This document shows, in pieces, positions 41,975-53,975 of a stretch of DNA of 64,000 nucleotides. Source of the stretch: Amycolatopsis iheyensis (GTDB taxonomy: Bacteria; Actinomycetota; Actinomycetes; Mycobacteriales; Pseudonocardiaceae); assembly GCF_024703995.1 (NCBI RefSeq), contig NZ_JAMXQV010000017.1, forward strand, positions 124,001-188,000, given 5' to 3'. A program made the translations under genes and the position numbers. Numbering within the stretch: the first letter of the stretch is position 1; the number at the start of each line of letters is the position of its first letter. Below the pieces are notes generated by a model. The model searched no databases and was not told the origin of the DNA. It saw only the letters and a program-made list of their open reading frames with translations.

Positions 41975-43525
41975 TTGAAATCCCTCGCAATCGACCACGC
42001 CCATCTGCGGGCGGAGAACGTCGGCGTCACCCTCGGCTCGCGTCGCGTCCTGCACGACGTGAGCGTCACCGTGTCCGCCCGGTCCCGGCTGGCGATCGTC
42101 GGCGAGAACGGGCGGGGCAAGACCACCTTGCTGCACGTCCTCGCCGGGCTGCGCGCGCCCGACCACGGCACCGTCCACCGGGCGGGCACCATCGGCGTCG
42201 CGCGGCAAGCGCTGCCGTTCCGGTCCGGCGAGACCGTCGGGACGTTGACCACCGAAGCGTTGCGCGAAGCCGACAACGCCCTGCGCGCACTCGACGCCGC
42301 GGTTTCGGACTTCGACGAAGATCGTTACGCGGCCGCGCTGGAGGCGGCCACGCGCCTCGACGCGTGGGACGCCGAACGCCGCGTCGACATCGCCCTCGAA
42401 GCCCTCGGCGCGTGCCCCGACCGGACCCGCGAGCTGAGCACGCTGTCGGTGGGGCAGCGCTACCGCGTGCGGCTGGCCTGCCTGCTCGGCGCGCGCCACG
42501 ACTTCCTGCTGCTCGACGAGCCCGGCAACCACCTCGACGCCGGCGGTCTGGCGTTCCTCACCGAACGCCTCCGCGGTCACGACGGCGGTGTCGCGCTGGT
42601 CAGCCACGACCGCGCGCTGCTCGCCGACGTCGCCACGGAGTTCCTCGACCTCGACCCCAGCGAGGACGGCCGGCCGCGTACCTACGCCGGCGGCTACGAC
42701 GCCTGGCAGGACGGCCGCCGCCGCGACCGCGAACGCTGGGTGCAGGAGTTCGAGGAACAGCGGGCCACGCACCAGCAGCTCACGCTGGCGGTCAACCAGG
42801 CCCGCGACCGGCTCAGCACCGGCTGGCGGCCGGACAAGGGCACCGGACGGCACCAGCGCCAGTCCCGCGCACCCGGCGTCGTCCAGGCGCTCAACCGGGA
42901 GCGCGCTGCGTTGGACGCGCACCGCGTCACCGTGCCCGAGCCACCTCTGGTGCTGAGGTGGCCCGATCTCGGCGCCGGCGCCACGGCGCTGGTCCGCGTG
43001 CACGACATGACCGTCACCGGACGGCTCGCCGGCCCGGTGACGCTGTCCCTGGACCGCGGCGACCGGCTGCTCGTGACCGGCGAGAACGGCGCGGGCAAGT
43101 CGACGCTGCTGTCGGCCCTCGCGGGAGAGCTGGCGCCGACGGCGGGTTCGATCCGGCACCTGGCCGGCGCGAAGGTGGCGTTGATCGGCCAGGAAGTCCC
43201 GGCCTGGCCGGAGGAACTCACCGCCAGGCGGCTGTTCGAGCGGGCCGGCGTCCCCTTTTCGGCGATGGGCCTGCTGGACACGGAAGCCCTGCGGACGCCG
43301 GTCGGCCGGATGTCCCAGGGCCAGCAGCGACGGCTCGACCTCGCTCTGAAGCTGGCCGGGCGCCCGAACGTGCTGGTGTTCGACGAACCGACCAACCACC
43401 TGTCGGCCGTGCTCGTCGAGGAGCTGACCGAGGCGCTGCTCGCCACCCCGGCCGCGGTCGTCGTGGCGACGCACGACCGACGCATGCTGGCCGACCTCGC
43501 GGCTTGGCCGCGGCTGACCCTCTGA
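41975..43525 (+). CDS. ABC-F family ATPase, probable antibiotic-resistance (ribosome protection) type
   Basis: A 516-residue soluble protein with two ATPase domains and no membrane segment. Domain 1 has GENGRGKTT, LSVGQRYRVRLACLL and LLLDEPGNHLD. The interdomain linker (about 245-310) is Arg/Gln-rich (QEFEEQRATHQQLTLAVNQ). Domain 2 has GENGAGKST, MSQGQQRRLDLALKLA and VFDEPTNHL. Resistance ABC-F proteins enter the ribosomal E site and dislodge macrolide, lincosamide or streptogramin drugs. The TTG start has GGAG 7 nt upstream. The preceding leader supports drug induction. Drug specificity cannot be read. Confidence 0.9.
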   Translation: MKSLAIDHAHLRAENVGVTLGSRRVLHDVSVTVSARSRLAIVGENGRGKTTLLHVLAGLRAPDHGTVHRAGTIGVARQALPFRSGETVGTLTTEALREADNALRALDAAVSDFDEDRYAAALEAATRLDAWDAERRVDIALEALGACPDRTRELSTLSVGQRYRVRLACLLGARHDFLLLDEPGNHLDAGGLAFLTERLRGHDGGVALVSHDRALLADVATEFLDLDPSEDGRPRTYAGGYDAWQDGRRRDRERWVQEFEEQRATHQQLTLAVNQARDRLSTGWRPDKGTGRHQRQSRAPGVVQALNRERAALDAHRVTVPEPPLVLRWPDLGAGATALVRVHDMTVTGRLAGPVTLSLDRGDRLLVTGENGAGKSTLLSALAGELAPTAGSIRHLAGAKVALIGQEVPAWPEELTARRLFERAGVPFSAMGLLDTEALRTPVGRMSQGQQRRLDLALKLAGRPNVLVFDEPTNHLSAVLVEELTEALLATPAAVVVATHDRRMLADLAAWPRLTL

Positions 43526-43529
43526 CGCA

Positions 43530-43562
43530 CGAAGGCCTCCCCGGTGATCGGGGAGGCCTTCG
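43530..43562. terminator. Shared terminator between ABC-F and hspR
   Basis: A perfect 13-bp stem (CGAAGGCCTCCCC, 43530-43542, with 43550-43562) and 7-nt loop lies between convergent stops at 43525 and 43575; probably bidirectional. Confidence 0.8.
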
Positions 43563-43574
43563 GTGTCTTGGGCG

Positions 43575-44005
43575 TCAGCGGCGCTTGGGCCGCCAGACCA
43601 CCATCGCCGTCTGCTGGTTGAGCGGGACCAGGTCCCGGCGGTACGACGCGTGCGCCGCCGCCGCGGCCTGCTCGCCGGCCAGGTAGGCGGCGGCCAGTTC
43701 TTCGGTGAGCTCCGTCAGGCGGGCCCGCAGCGCGTCGACCTGGTTCTCCAGCTCGATGATGCGCTTGATGCCGGCCAGGTTGACGCCGTCTTCCTGCGAC
43801 AGCCGCTGGACTTCGCGCAGCAGCGCGATGTCCCGCATCGAGTAGCGCCGCCCACCACCGGAGGTGCGGCCCGGTGACACCAGGCCCTGCCGGTCGTAGG
43901 TGCGCAACGTCTGCGCGTGCATCCCGGCGAGCTGGGCCGCCACCGAGATGACGAACACCGGCGTCTCTTCGTCGCCTTCCTGCGGAATCCCGCCGAACAT
44001 CACAC

Positions 44006-44009
<4 letters not shown>
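43575..44009 (-). CDS. hspR: Heat-shock repressor HspR (MerR family)
   Basis: A 144-residue MerR-type regulator. The winged helix is VFVISVAAQLAGMHAQTLRTYDRQGLVSPGRTSGGGRRYSMRDIALLREVQRL (about 17-70), followed by a coiled-coil dimerisation helix (IKRIIELENQVDALRARLTELTEEL). HspR binds HAIR elements and needs DnaK as corepressor. It is the last gene of the dnaK operon, overlapping dnaJ by 4 bp (GTGA). The two HAIR sites in this window, at 47903 and 34803, define its local regulon. Confidence 0.95.
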
Positions 44010-45178
<1,169 letters not shown>

Positions 45179-45214
45179 CGGGCGTCTCCTCCTCTCACTG
45201 GAACCGGATACTGC

Positions 45215-45918
45215 TTACTGCTGCTGGTCATCGAGTCCGCCGCCGAGTGGCAGCTCGCCACCGACGGGCGGGTCCACCGGGGCCGCGCCGGGCTCGTGGT
45301 CGGTCACGCCGACCAGCGCCGCCCGCAAAACGCGGTCTCCGAAGCGGTAGCCGCGGCGCATGACCACGGTGACCGTCGGGCCCGCCACGTCCGGCGAGGT
45401 GTTGTGCTGCACGGCTTCGTGGACGCTCGGGTCGAAGGCCTCGCCCTCGAGGCCGAACGACTCCAGGCCCGCCCGCTGCAGCCCGCTGATCAGCTTGTCG
45501 CCGACCGCCTTGAATGCCCCGGTGAGGTCACCGTGCTGCTCCGCCCGCTCGAGGTCGTCGAGCAGCGGCAGCAGGTCGTTGACCACGGTCGCCTTCGCGC
45601 CCAGCACGACCGCTTCGCGGTCACGCTCGACCCGCTTGCGGTAGTTGGCGTACTCCGCCTGCAGGCGCTGGAGGTCGGCGGTGCGCTCGGCCAGCTCCTT
45701 CTCGACGTCGGAGACGACCGTCACCGACTCGTCCACAATGGACTCGCCGAGCGAGGGGCCCGCGTGCTCCACGGGCGCCTCCTCCGGCTCCGGCGCGGCG
45801 TGGGCCGGACCGGGCGGGCGGACCTGCCCGGTCTGGGGGTCCACCCGGCGCCGATCCCGCACGACCACCGGCTCCTCGGGGCCGCGGCCCTGGTCCTCGG
45901 ATTCGTCGTAGCTGTGGG

Positions 45919-45922
<4 letters not shown>
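45215..45922 (-). CDS. grpE: Nucleotide exchange factor GrpE
   Basis: A 235-residue GrpE. A charged, Pro-rich N-terminal region (1-70) precedes a long helix (VEKELAERTADLQRLQAEYANYRKRVERDREAVVLGAKATVVNDLLPLLDDLERA) and the C-terminal beta domain ending VVMRRGYRFGDRVLRAALVGV. It exchanges ADP on DnaK. Its ATG overlaps the dnaK stop by 4 bp. The last 20 residues are an acidic/Gly-rich tail. Confidence 0.96.
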
Positions 45923-47790
<1,868 letters not shown>

Positions 47791-47902
47791 GGTGCTTTCC
47801 TCCTGTGTAAGCCTGCTATGTTCGTGACCTGCACGTTCGCCACCGCCTTGAGCGGGGCTCTGGCAAGTTTAGTCGGGCCTCCGCACGTCTCGTCAAGCCG
47901 GA

Positions 47903-47923
47903 CTTGAGTCGACTGCGCTCAAC
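47903..47923. promoter_or_regulatory. HAIR element (HspR operator) upstream of the dnaK operon
   Basis: CTTGAGT-N7-GCTCAAC has identical arms to the clpB HAIR element, 113 bp upstream of the dnaK ATG. On the dnaK strand a TTGACG hexamer lies just downstream of it and TAAACT 19 nt further, a plausible promoter adjoining the operator. Confidence 0.93.
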
Positions 47924-48178
47924 CTGCGTACCCAGCCTAACGAGCCGGTCCGGGTTCTTGTTCCCGGGTTGGGCGGCCGTTCCCGCCCAGAGTCGGTGTG
48001 ATGCCGCTCACCAGGCATTTCACCTGCGTTCGGTGCCGCCGTGGCGCACCCCGGCGACGGAACCCGGCGAGGCGGTCGTTCGCGGCGGCTCCGGTGACGC
48101 GGCCGACCGCCGCACCCGGCAACCGCCTGCCGCCTCCCGGCCGAGCCGCCCGCGAGCAGAGCCCGGAGCGTGGTCGGC

Positions 48179-49621
48179 TCACCGGCAGACCGCCCCACGC
48201 GCCGGCACCGCGCCGCTCACCAGGTACTCGACCTCCGCCGCGCGGGCGCACGCCGAGTTGAACAGCCCCGTGTGGCCGTCGTCGGTGCGGGTCAGCAGCG
48301 CCGCGCCGTCGATGCCCGACGCCAGGCCGCGCGCCCACGCCAGCGGTGTCGCCGGGTCGTGCGCGCCGCCCACCACCAGGATCGGCGGGGCGTCGTGGAC
48401 CGGGTGGGGCTGCGGTGGGTTCTTCGCCGGGATCGGCCAGCCCGTGCAGCCACTCGTGAAGTCCCAGTACTCCGAGTACCGCCAGCTGTGCGGCGCCACC
48501 GCACGCAGGAGCCCCGCCATGACACCCAGGTCCGCCGGCCCGGTGAACGGCGACGGGAAGTCGTGGCAGCCGATCACCCGGTACGCGCCGTAGATCGGGG
48601 ACAGGAACTGGTTCCGCTCGGTGAGCCCGCGAGCGTCCGGGAACTCGCCGCCGGCCGCGGCCAGCGCCTTGCCCAGCGCCGGCCACTCCTCGCGGATGTA
48701 GAGGTGGTTGTAGACACCCGCCGAGATCTCGTCGGCCGTCGCGGAGCGGCCGAGGTCGCTCGCCCACACCGACCCGCGCCCGGCGCGCGCCACGACGTCG
48801 TCGTAGAACCGCAGCACGTCCTGGCCGTGCAGGACGCAGTCCGCCGAGCCGCGGCACCAGTCCGCGAACCGGACCAGGGCGTCTTCGGTGGCCGCCGCCT
48901 CCTCGAGGATCGCCTGGCGCAGCGGGCGGGCGTGGTCCACCGCGCCGTCGAGCACCATCGCGTGCACCCGGTCGGGGTGCTTCGACGCATAGACCGCGCC
49001 CAGCTCGGTGCCGTACGACAGGCCCAGCCACGAAATCTTCGGCTCACCGAGCGCGACGCGGATCGTCTCGACGTCCTCGGCCGCGCTCTGCGTGTCCGCG
49101 TTCGCCGCCAGCGGCCCGGTGCGGGCCAGGCAGTCTTCGCCCGCCGCGCGGTTGTGCGCCACCAGCGCCTCGAAACCCGCGCGGGAAGCCGGGAACCGGT
49201 CGAGCGCCGGATCGAACAAGGTCGCCGGGTCGCACGTGATCCGCGGGGTGCTGAACCAGTCGCCGCGCGGGTCGAAGCCCACGATGTCGTAGCGCTGCCG
49301 CAGCCGCGCGAGGTCCGGCGAGGCAAGCCCGCCGAACTGCACGAACCCGACGCCGGAGCCGCCCGGCCCGCCGGGGTTCACCAGCAGCGAGCCGATCCGC
49401 CGGCCCGGATCGAGCGCGGGCAGCCGCGCCAGCGCGAGCCGCGCCGCCCCCAGCTCCGGGTGTGCGCGGTCGATCGGCACTTCGACCGCCGAGCACTCCG
49501 CTGTCGGTTCCTGCTGTGTCGCACACGGCTCCCACTTCAGCGAAGATGCCGAAGCGACAGCCGGTACCGCCGCCACGAAGACGACCGCCGCGAAGACCGC
49601 GGCGACCCGGCGCACGTTCAT
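48179..49621 (-). CDS. Secreted alpha/beta hydrolase, tripeptidyl aminopeptidase (Tap) type
   Basis: A 480-residue exported hydrolase resembling the Streptomyces tripeptidyl aminopeptidase and proline iminopeptidase-like enzymes. The signal peptide (MNVRRVAAVFAAVVFVAAVPAVASA) ends near residue 25. The oxyanion loop is NPGGPGGSG, the nucleophile GLSYGTELG, the Asp in GGAHDPATPL and the His in DDGHTG. It would trim peptides outside the cell. The ATG ending at 49621 has GGGGAGGAA upstream; longer readings lack a signal-like start. The 250-bp gap to dnaK's HAIR element holds nothing I can recognise. Confidence 0.88.
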   Translation of the reverse strand: MNVRRVAAVFAAVVFVAAVPAVASASSLKWEPCATQQEPTAECSAVEVPIDRAHPELGAARLALARLPALDPGRRIGSLLVNPGGPGGSGVGFVQFGGLASPDLARLRQRYDIVGFDPRGDWFSTPRITCDPATLFDPALDRFPASRAGFEALVAHNRAAGEDCLARTGPLAANADTQSAAEDVETIRVALGEPKISWLGLSYGTELGAVYASKHPDRVHAMVLDGAVDHARPLRQAILEEAAATEDALVRFADWCRGSADCVLHGQDVLRFYDDVVARAGRGSVWASDLGRSATADEISAGVYNHLYIREEWPALGKALAAAGGEFPDARGLTERNQFLSPIYGAYRVIGCHDFPSPFTGPADLGVMAGLLRAVAPHSWRYSEYWDFTSGCTGWPIPAKNPPQPHPVHDAPPILVVGGAHDPATPLAWARGLASGIDGAALLTRTDDGHTGLFNSACARAAEVEYLVSGAVPARGAVCR

Positions 49622-49688
49622 GATCTGGTTCCTCCCCCTGCACGCCGGCCTTCGGCGTGCTTCCTTCCTAACAGCGACCACCGACGGT

Positions 49689-49922
49689 TCAGGAGCGGCG
49701 GACGGTCCAGGAAGAAGCGGGAGATTCGGAGTTTCCTTGCTGTACAACGACTTCCGCCGGCGTGCCGACCCAGGAAGTCACTCGATAGTGGGAATCCGCG
49801 GCGACCGGCACCCCCTGCGCCGGCGCCGCGGTTCCCTCCCCCCTCGCGACCCCCACGACCCCGAACATCGCGACCGCCCCCAGCAGCGCGGCGACGAGCA
49901 CCCGTCGTTCGATCTTGCCCAT
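49689..49922 (-). CDS. Small secreted protein of unknown function
   Basis: A 77-residue protein with a clear signal peptide (MGKIERRVLVAALLGAVAMFGVVGVARG) and a mature part of about 48 residues containing YRVTSWVGTPAEVVVQQGNSE. There are no Cys residues. Beta-rich character is likely. It lies 29 bp after the DUF4097 gene on the same strand, so the two may be cotranscribed. No family is recognised. Confidence 0.65.
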   Translation of the reverse strand: MGKIERRVLVAALLGAVAMFGVVGVARGEGTAAPAQGVPVAADSHYRVTSWVGTPAEVVVQQGNSESPASSWTVRRS

Positions 49923-49951
49923 GATGAGAATTCCCCTGTGTGTAAGAAAAG

Positions 49952-50722
49952 TCAGGCCGCGCGGACGGTCACGGAGCCGCTGTCGGTCGTGAGGTCCAGC
50001 GTGTGCGGCGCGGAGCTGTCGGTCGGGACGTCGATGTCGCGGTGCCCGCTGTCGCTGTCGCCGACGACGCGGTACGGCCCGCCCGGCACCTCGACCTCGA
50101 CGCTGCCGCTGTCGGCCTTCACCTTGACGTTGTTGGCTTCCGCCAGCGAGAAGTCGACGCTGCCGCTCGACGACGTCACGTCGACCGGGCCGCGTACGCC
50201 GGTCGCGTTGATGCTGCCGGATTCGGCGTGCAGCTGGACCTCGCCGACGTCACGGAGGTCGATCCCGCCGCTTTCGAGCCGCAGCTTCACCAGGCCGGTG
50301 ACATCCTCGACGCGGGCGTGCCCGGAGTCGGCCCGGACGTCCACACTGGCCACTCCGGCGATGTCGAGGCCGCCCGAGTCGACCTGGCCGCTGACCGGCA
50401 CCCCGGCGGGCACGACGACCTCGAAGTCGACCGAGCAGTTGTTCCCGCAGTCGGTGAGCACGAGCTGGTCGCCGTCGACGCGGAAGAAGGTGTCACCCGG
50501 CTTGCTGCGCCAGTGGTAGTTGACCTTCTCGTGGACCGTCGACGGGCCGGTCCCGGTGCGGATCTTCACCGAGCCCGAGTCGCCTTCCAGCTTCACGCTC
50601 CGGATCGTCTCCGAAAGGGTTTTGCTGTTCTCGAAGTCCGCTCCCCAGCCCCAGCCGAACGCGGTCGCCAGCCCGACGCCGATCAGGACGATGCCACCTA
50701 CAGCCAATAGCGGGCGTGCCAT
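49952..50722 (-). CDS. DUF4097 family beta-helix protein, membrane-anchored
   Basis: A 256-residue protein with an N-terminal helix (LLAVGGIVLIGVGLATAFGWGWG) and a repeating beta strand pattern (DSGSVKI, ADSGHARVEDV, ESGGIDLRDV, ESGSINATGV, SSGSVDFSL, DSGSVEVEV) typical of DUF4097/adhesin-like right-handed beta solenoids. The domain is probably exported and anchored by the helix; its function is unknown, and other members are linked to envelope-stress genes. The ATG has GAGGGG upstream. Confidence 0.85.
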   Translation of the reverse strand: MARPLLAVGGIVLIGVGLATAFGWGWGADFENSKTLSETIRSVKLEGDSGSVKIRTGTGPSTVHEKVNYHWRSKPGDTFFRVDGDQLVLTDCGNNCSVDFEVVVPAGVPVSGQVDSGGLDIAGVASVDVRADSGHARVEDVTGLVKLRLESGGIDLRDVGEVQLHAESGSINATGVRGPVDVTSSSGSVDFSLAEANNVKVKADSGSVEVEVPGGPYRVVGDSDSGHRDIDVPTDSSAPHTLDLTTDSGSVTVRAA

Positions 50723-50896
50723 GGTCGTTGGTCCCCTCAGTTCGTTCCCTCTGCGTGAGAAACGTTATGGCCGGGTGAAGTCCCAGTACATGGGGGTAAC
50801 CCCCCGAAAGACCCTGAGATCCGTCCCTGACACGCGGGGGTGGCCCGAGGGGCCTAACCTGGCGCCAGGCTCGAAGTTCCATGATCAGGAGGATCC

Positions 50897-51430
50897 ATGC
50901 CGCAAGCACCCGGCCCGTACGAATCCCTTCCCGACGTGCCGTCCTTCACCCTCCGCAGCGCCGACGTCGCCGACGGCGAAACCCTGGCCACGCCCCACTT
51001 GTCCGGCATCTTCGGCGCCGGCGGCGAGGACCGTTCGCCGCAGCTGGCGTGGGCGGGCTTCCCCGCGGGGACCAAGAGCTTCGCGGTGACGTGCTACGAC
51101 CCGGACGCCCCCACCGGCAGCGGGTTCTGGCACTGGGCCGTGTTCAACCTCCCGGCCTCGGTGACGGAGCTGGCCTCCGGCGCGGGCGACGGCTCGGGCC
51201 TGCCCGAAGGCGCGGTGACGCTCAAGGGCGACGGCGGCGTCAAGCAGTTCCTCGGCGCGGCGCCCCCGCCGGGGCACGGCCCGCACCGCTACTACTTCGC
51301 GGTGCACGCGCTGGACGTCGACAAGCTGGAGGTGCCGGAGGACGCGACGCCGGCGTTCCTCGGGTTCACCATGTTCGGCCACACCCTGGCTCGCGCGGTG
51401 ATCACGCCGGTCTACGAGAACAAGGGCTGA
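50897..51430 (+). CDS. YbhB/YbcL family (PEBP, Raf kinase inhibitor-like) protein
   Basis: A 177-residue phosphatidylethanolamine-binding-like protein. The ligand-site motifs are CYDPDAPTGSGFWHWAVFNLP (about 65-85) and GHGPHRYYFAVHAL. Its biochemical role in bacteria is unclear. AGGAGGATCC precedes the ATG. A strong terminator follows. Confidence 0.93.
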   Translation: MPQAPGPYESLPDVPSFTLRSADVADGETLATPHLSGIFGAGGEDRSPQLAWAGFPAGTKSFAVTCYDPDAPTGSGFWHWAVFNLPASVTELASGAGDGSGLPEGAVTLKGDGGVKQFLGAAPPPGHGPHRYYFAVHALDVDKLEVPEDATPAFLGFTMFGHTLARAVITPVYENKG

Positions 51431-51443
51431 GTTTTCGCCGACA

Positions 51444-51487
51444 GGCCCGGCATTGTCGCGAATCCGCGACGGTGCCGGGCCCGTTTT
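51444..51487 (+). terminator. Intrinsic terminator after the PEBP gene
   Basis: A 9-bp outer stem (GGCCCGGCA, 51444-51452, with 51473-51481) and a 6-bp inner stem (GTCGCG/CGCGAC) are followed by TTTT at 51484-51487. Confidence 0.88.
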
Positions 51488-51515
51488 CGTCGGTGGCCGA
51501 TGACACACTGCGGTC

Positions 51516-52355
51516 ATGTCACCACCGATTGCGACACCGAGGTCGAGAGCACTGGGGTTCGGCCTGAGGAAGACGCGCAAGGAGCGCGGGATGGGGCTGC
51601 GCGAGCTGGCCCGGGCCACCGGCGTGCACCCGGCGGAACTGTCCAATTGGGAGCTCGGACTGCGGGTTCCCAAGGTGGAGGAGGTCGCGCTCCTGCTCGG
51701 GCAGCTGCGGGTGGGAGTGGCCGAACGGGAGCGGCTGTTCGAGCTGGCGGAGTACGCCCGGGAGCCCAACTGGCTCGAGAAGGACATGCCGGACGCGCCG
51801 GCGATCCTCACCACGCTCGCCGAATATGAGCGCACGGCGGTGTCGATCGTCAGCTGGCAGCCGATGGTCGTGCACGGGTTGCTGCAGACGGCCGACTACG
51901 CGCGGGCGATCCTGGCGTACGGCGGTTCTCCCGCGGAGCTGGTGGAGCAGCGGCTGCGGGTGCGCATGATCCGCCAGGCGGCGATCCGCGCCCACCGCGC
52001 GCCGCAATGCATCTTCCTGCTCAGCGAAATCGCACTCCGGCAGCGGATCGGCGGGACCGAAACCCTGCTCGACCAGCTCCGGTACCTGCTCGACCTGCCA
52101 CCCAAGCTCGCGGTGCGAGTCGTCCCCTCCGGCGGCGACTTCCATCCCGGGCTCAACGGTTCCTTCGCCGTGTTGGAGTACTCCGACCTGCCCTCCATCG
52201 TCTTCTTGGACCAGCATCGCGGGAGCGCCTACATCTACGATGAGGATCAGGTGGCGGACTACAAGTCTGCCGCGAAGACCGTGACATCCCTCGCCTTGGA
52301 CGCGGACGCATCCCGCGCGCGCGTCGAGGGGGTGATCGCCGAACTGGAGGCCTGA
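51516..52355 (+). CDS. XRE family regulator with DUF5753 domain
   Basis: A 279-residue actinobacterial XRE protein. An N-terminal helix-turn-helix (LGFGLRKTRKERGMGLRELARATGVHPAELSNWELGLRVP, about 10-50) is followed by the DUF5753 domain (about 95-275: VSWQPMVVHGLLQTADYARAIL ... LPSIVFLDQHRGSAYIYDE). These proteins are found with small DUF397 partners throughout streptomycetes and Pseudonocardiaceae and are proposed to act as paired regulators or toxin-antitoxin-like modules. A DUF397 gene starts 2 bp after its stop. Confidence 0.93.
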   Translation: MSPPIATPRSRALGFGLRKTRKERGMGLRELARATGVHPAELSNWELGLRVPKVEEVALLLGQLRVGVAERERLFELAEYAREPNWLEKDMPDAPAILTTLAEYERTAVSIVSWQPMVVHGLLQTADYARAILAYGGSPAELVEQRLRVRMIRQAAIRAHRAPQCIFLLSEIALRQRIGGTETLLDQLRYLLDLPPKLAVRVVPSGGDFHPGLNGSFAVLEYSDLPSIVFLDQHRGSAYIYDEDQVADYKSAAKTVTSLALDADASRARVEGVIAELEA

Positions 52356-52356
52356 C

Positions 52357-52542
52357 GTGACCTGGCGAAAGTCGACCTACAGCGGCCAAGAGGCCGATTG
52401 CGTGGAAGTTGCGCTGGCTCAGGTGGTGCGGATCCGTGACACCAAGGACCGTCCCGGCGGAACGCTCGAAATCTCCACCCGATCGTGGGACGCGCTGCTC
52501 GTCGGTCTGGGATCCCAGACGGAATCGCGGCCAACGCTCTAG
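52357..52542 (+). CDS. DUF397 protein paired with the XRE regulator
   Basis: A 61-residue DUF397 protein: WRKSTYSGQEADCVEVAL, VRIRDTKDRPGG and the central WDALL element match the family, though the usual SGGGGNCVE is varied here. The start is GTG at 52357, with GGAGG inside the preceding gene's end. It is the cognate partner of the XRE/DUF5753 protein. Confidence 0.93.
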   Translation: MTWRKSTYSGQEADCVEVALAQVVRIRDTKDRPGGTLEISTRSWDALLVGLGSQTESRPTL

Positions 52543-52598
52543 GGCCGAAGCCCGCCGACACGGTTAATACCTCCAAGCACAACGCAGTGGAGGCACCC

Positions 52599-53975
52599 GT
52601 GGCGGCAACGCTCGAACGCAGGTCCATCGACCCGGTCCCGGAAACCGAACGGCACGGCCACCCGCGCAGCCTCTTCACCCTCTGGTTCGCGGCGAACATG
52701 CAGATCACCTCGGCCGTCACCGGGGCGCTCACCGTGCTCGTCGGCGTGCACCCGCTGTGGGCGCTCGTCGCCGTCCTCGGCGGAAACGTCCTCGGCGGCA
52801 TCCCGATGGCACTGCACGCCGCCCAGGGGCCGAAGCTCGGCATCCCGCAGATGATCCAGTCACGCGCGCAGTTCGGCGTCTACGGCGCGATCCTGCCGCT
52901 CGTGCTGGTCGTCGTGATGTACCTCGGGTACTTCGCCAGCGGGAACGTCCTGGGCGGGCAGGCCGTCGCGGAGATCACCGGCCTGCCGACCGACGCCTCG
53001 ATCTGCGTCTACGCCGCCCTTTCCGCGCTCATCGCCATCGTCGGCTACCGGCTGATCCACCGGTTCGGCTGGGTCGCGTCCGCGCTGTCCGTGGTCGTCT
53101 TCGTCTACCTCACCATCCGGCTGGTCAGCGGCCACGACCTGGGCGCCGTCCTCGGGGCGCCGACGCTCGACTTCCCGAAGTTCCTCCTCGCCCTCTCCCT
53201 GACCGCGTCCTGGCAGCTGACCTTCGGCCCGTACGTCGCCGACACCTCGCGCTACCTGCCGTCGGCCACTTCGGTGCGCGAGACGTTCTGGTGGACCTAC
53301 GGCGGCACCGTCCTCGGCGCCACCTGGGCGATGTCGTTCGGCGCGCTCGCGTACGCCGTCGCCGGGAAGGCGTTCAAGGGCCACGAAGTCGCGTACGTCG
53401 TCGGGCTCGGCGGGGAAGCGCTGCTCATCCCGCTGCTGCTGGCGATCGCGCTCGGCAAGTTCACCGTGAACGTCCTGAACATCTACGGCGGCTACGTGAC
53501 GGTCGCGACCGCGCTCACCGCGTTCAGCCGCAAAGCCGCGCTCTCCCAAGGGGCCCGCGTCGGCTACATCGCCGTCGTCGGGGTGCTCGGCGGGGTCATC
53601 GCGGTGCTCGGGCGCGGGGAGTTCCTCGGGAACTTCGTGCTGTTCCTGGACTTCCTGCTGTACTTCCTGACGCCGTGGAGCTCGATCAACCTGGTCGACT
53701 TCTACCTGGTGCGCAAGGAGGCCTACGACCTCGAAGCGATGTACGACCCGAACGGCCGCTACGGCCGCTGGGCCGCGCCGGCGCTCATCGCGTACTTCGT
53801 CGGGATCGCCGTGCAGATCCCGTTCTCGAACGTCGAAGGCATCTTCGTCGGCCCGATGGCGCCGCTACTCGGCGGCGCCGACATCTCGTGGCTGATCGGC
53901 CTCGCCGTGCCCGGCGCGATCTACTACGGCCTTCAGCGCAGGGCTTCCTTGTTGACGCCTTCGCGCTCGAGGTAG
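52599..53975 (+). CDS. NCS1 family cytosine/purine permease
   Basis: A 458-residue protein with about 12 helices of the NCS1 nucleobase:cation symporter family. NPxG-like features appear as FAANMQITSAVTGAL, GPKLGIPQMIQSRAQFG and TFGPYVADTSRYLP. It would take up cytosine, purines or a related base. The GTG at 52599 has GGAGG 5 nt upstream; an in-frame GTG at 52587 is an alternative, and still longer readings run through the DUF397 gene. The last 43 bp overlap the 3' end of the convergent GNAT gene. Confidence 0.9.
   Translation: MAATLERRSIDPVPETERHGHPRSLFTLWFAANMQITSAVTGALTVLVGVHPLWALVAVLGGNVLGGIPMALHAAQGPKLGIPQMIQSRAQFGVYGAILPLVLVVVMYLGYFASGNVLGGQAVAEITGLPTDASICVYAALSALIAIVGYRLIHRFGWVASALSVVVFVYLTIRLVSGHDLGAVLGAPTLDFPKFLLALSLTASWQLTFGPYVADTSRYLPSATSVRETFWWTYGGTVLGATWAMSFGALAYAVAGKAFKGHEVAYVVGLGGEALLIPLLLAIALGKFTVNVLNIYGGYVTVATALTAFSRKAALSQGARVGYIAVVGVLGGVIAVLGRGEFLGNFVLFLDFLLYFLTPWSSINLVDFYLVRKEAYDLEAMYDPNGRYGRWAAPALIAYFVGIAVQIPFSNVEGIFVGPMAPLLGGADISWLIGLAVPGAIYYGLQRRASLLTPSRSR

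Noticed and set aside
47931..48178. Possible gene between dnaK regulatory region and the secreted hydrolase
   Set aside because: Open frames here are GC-driven and lack ribosome sites or recognisable motifs; I see nothing but spacer.
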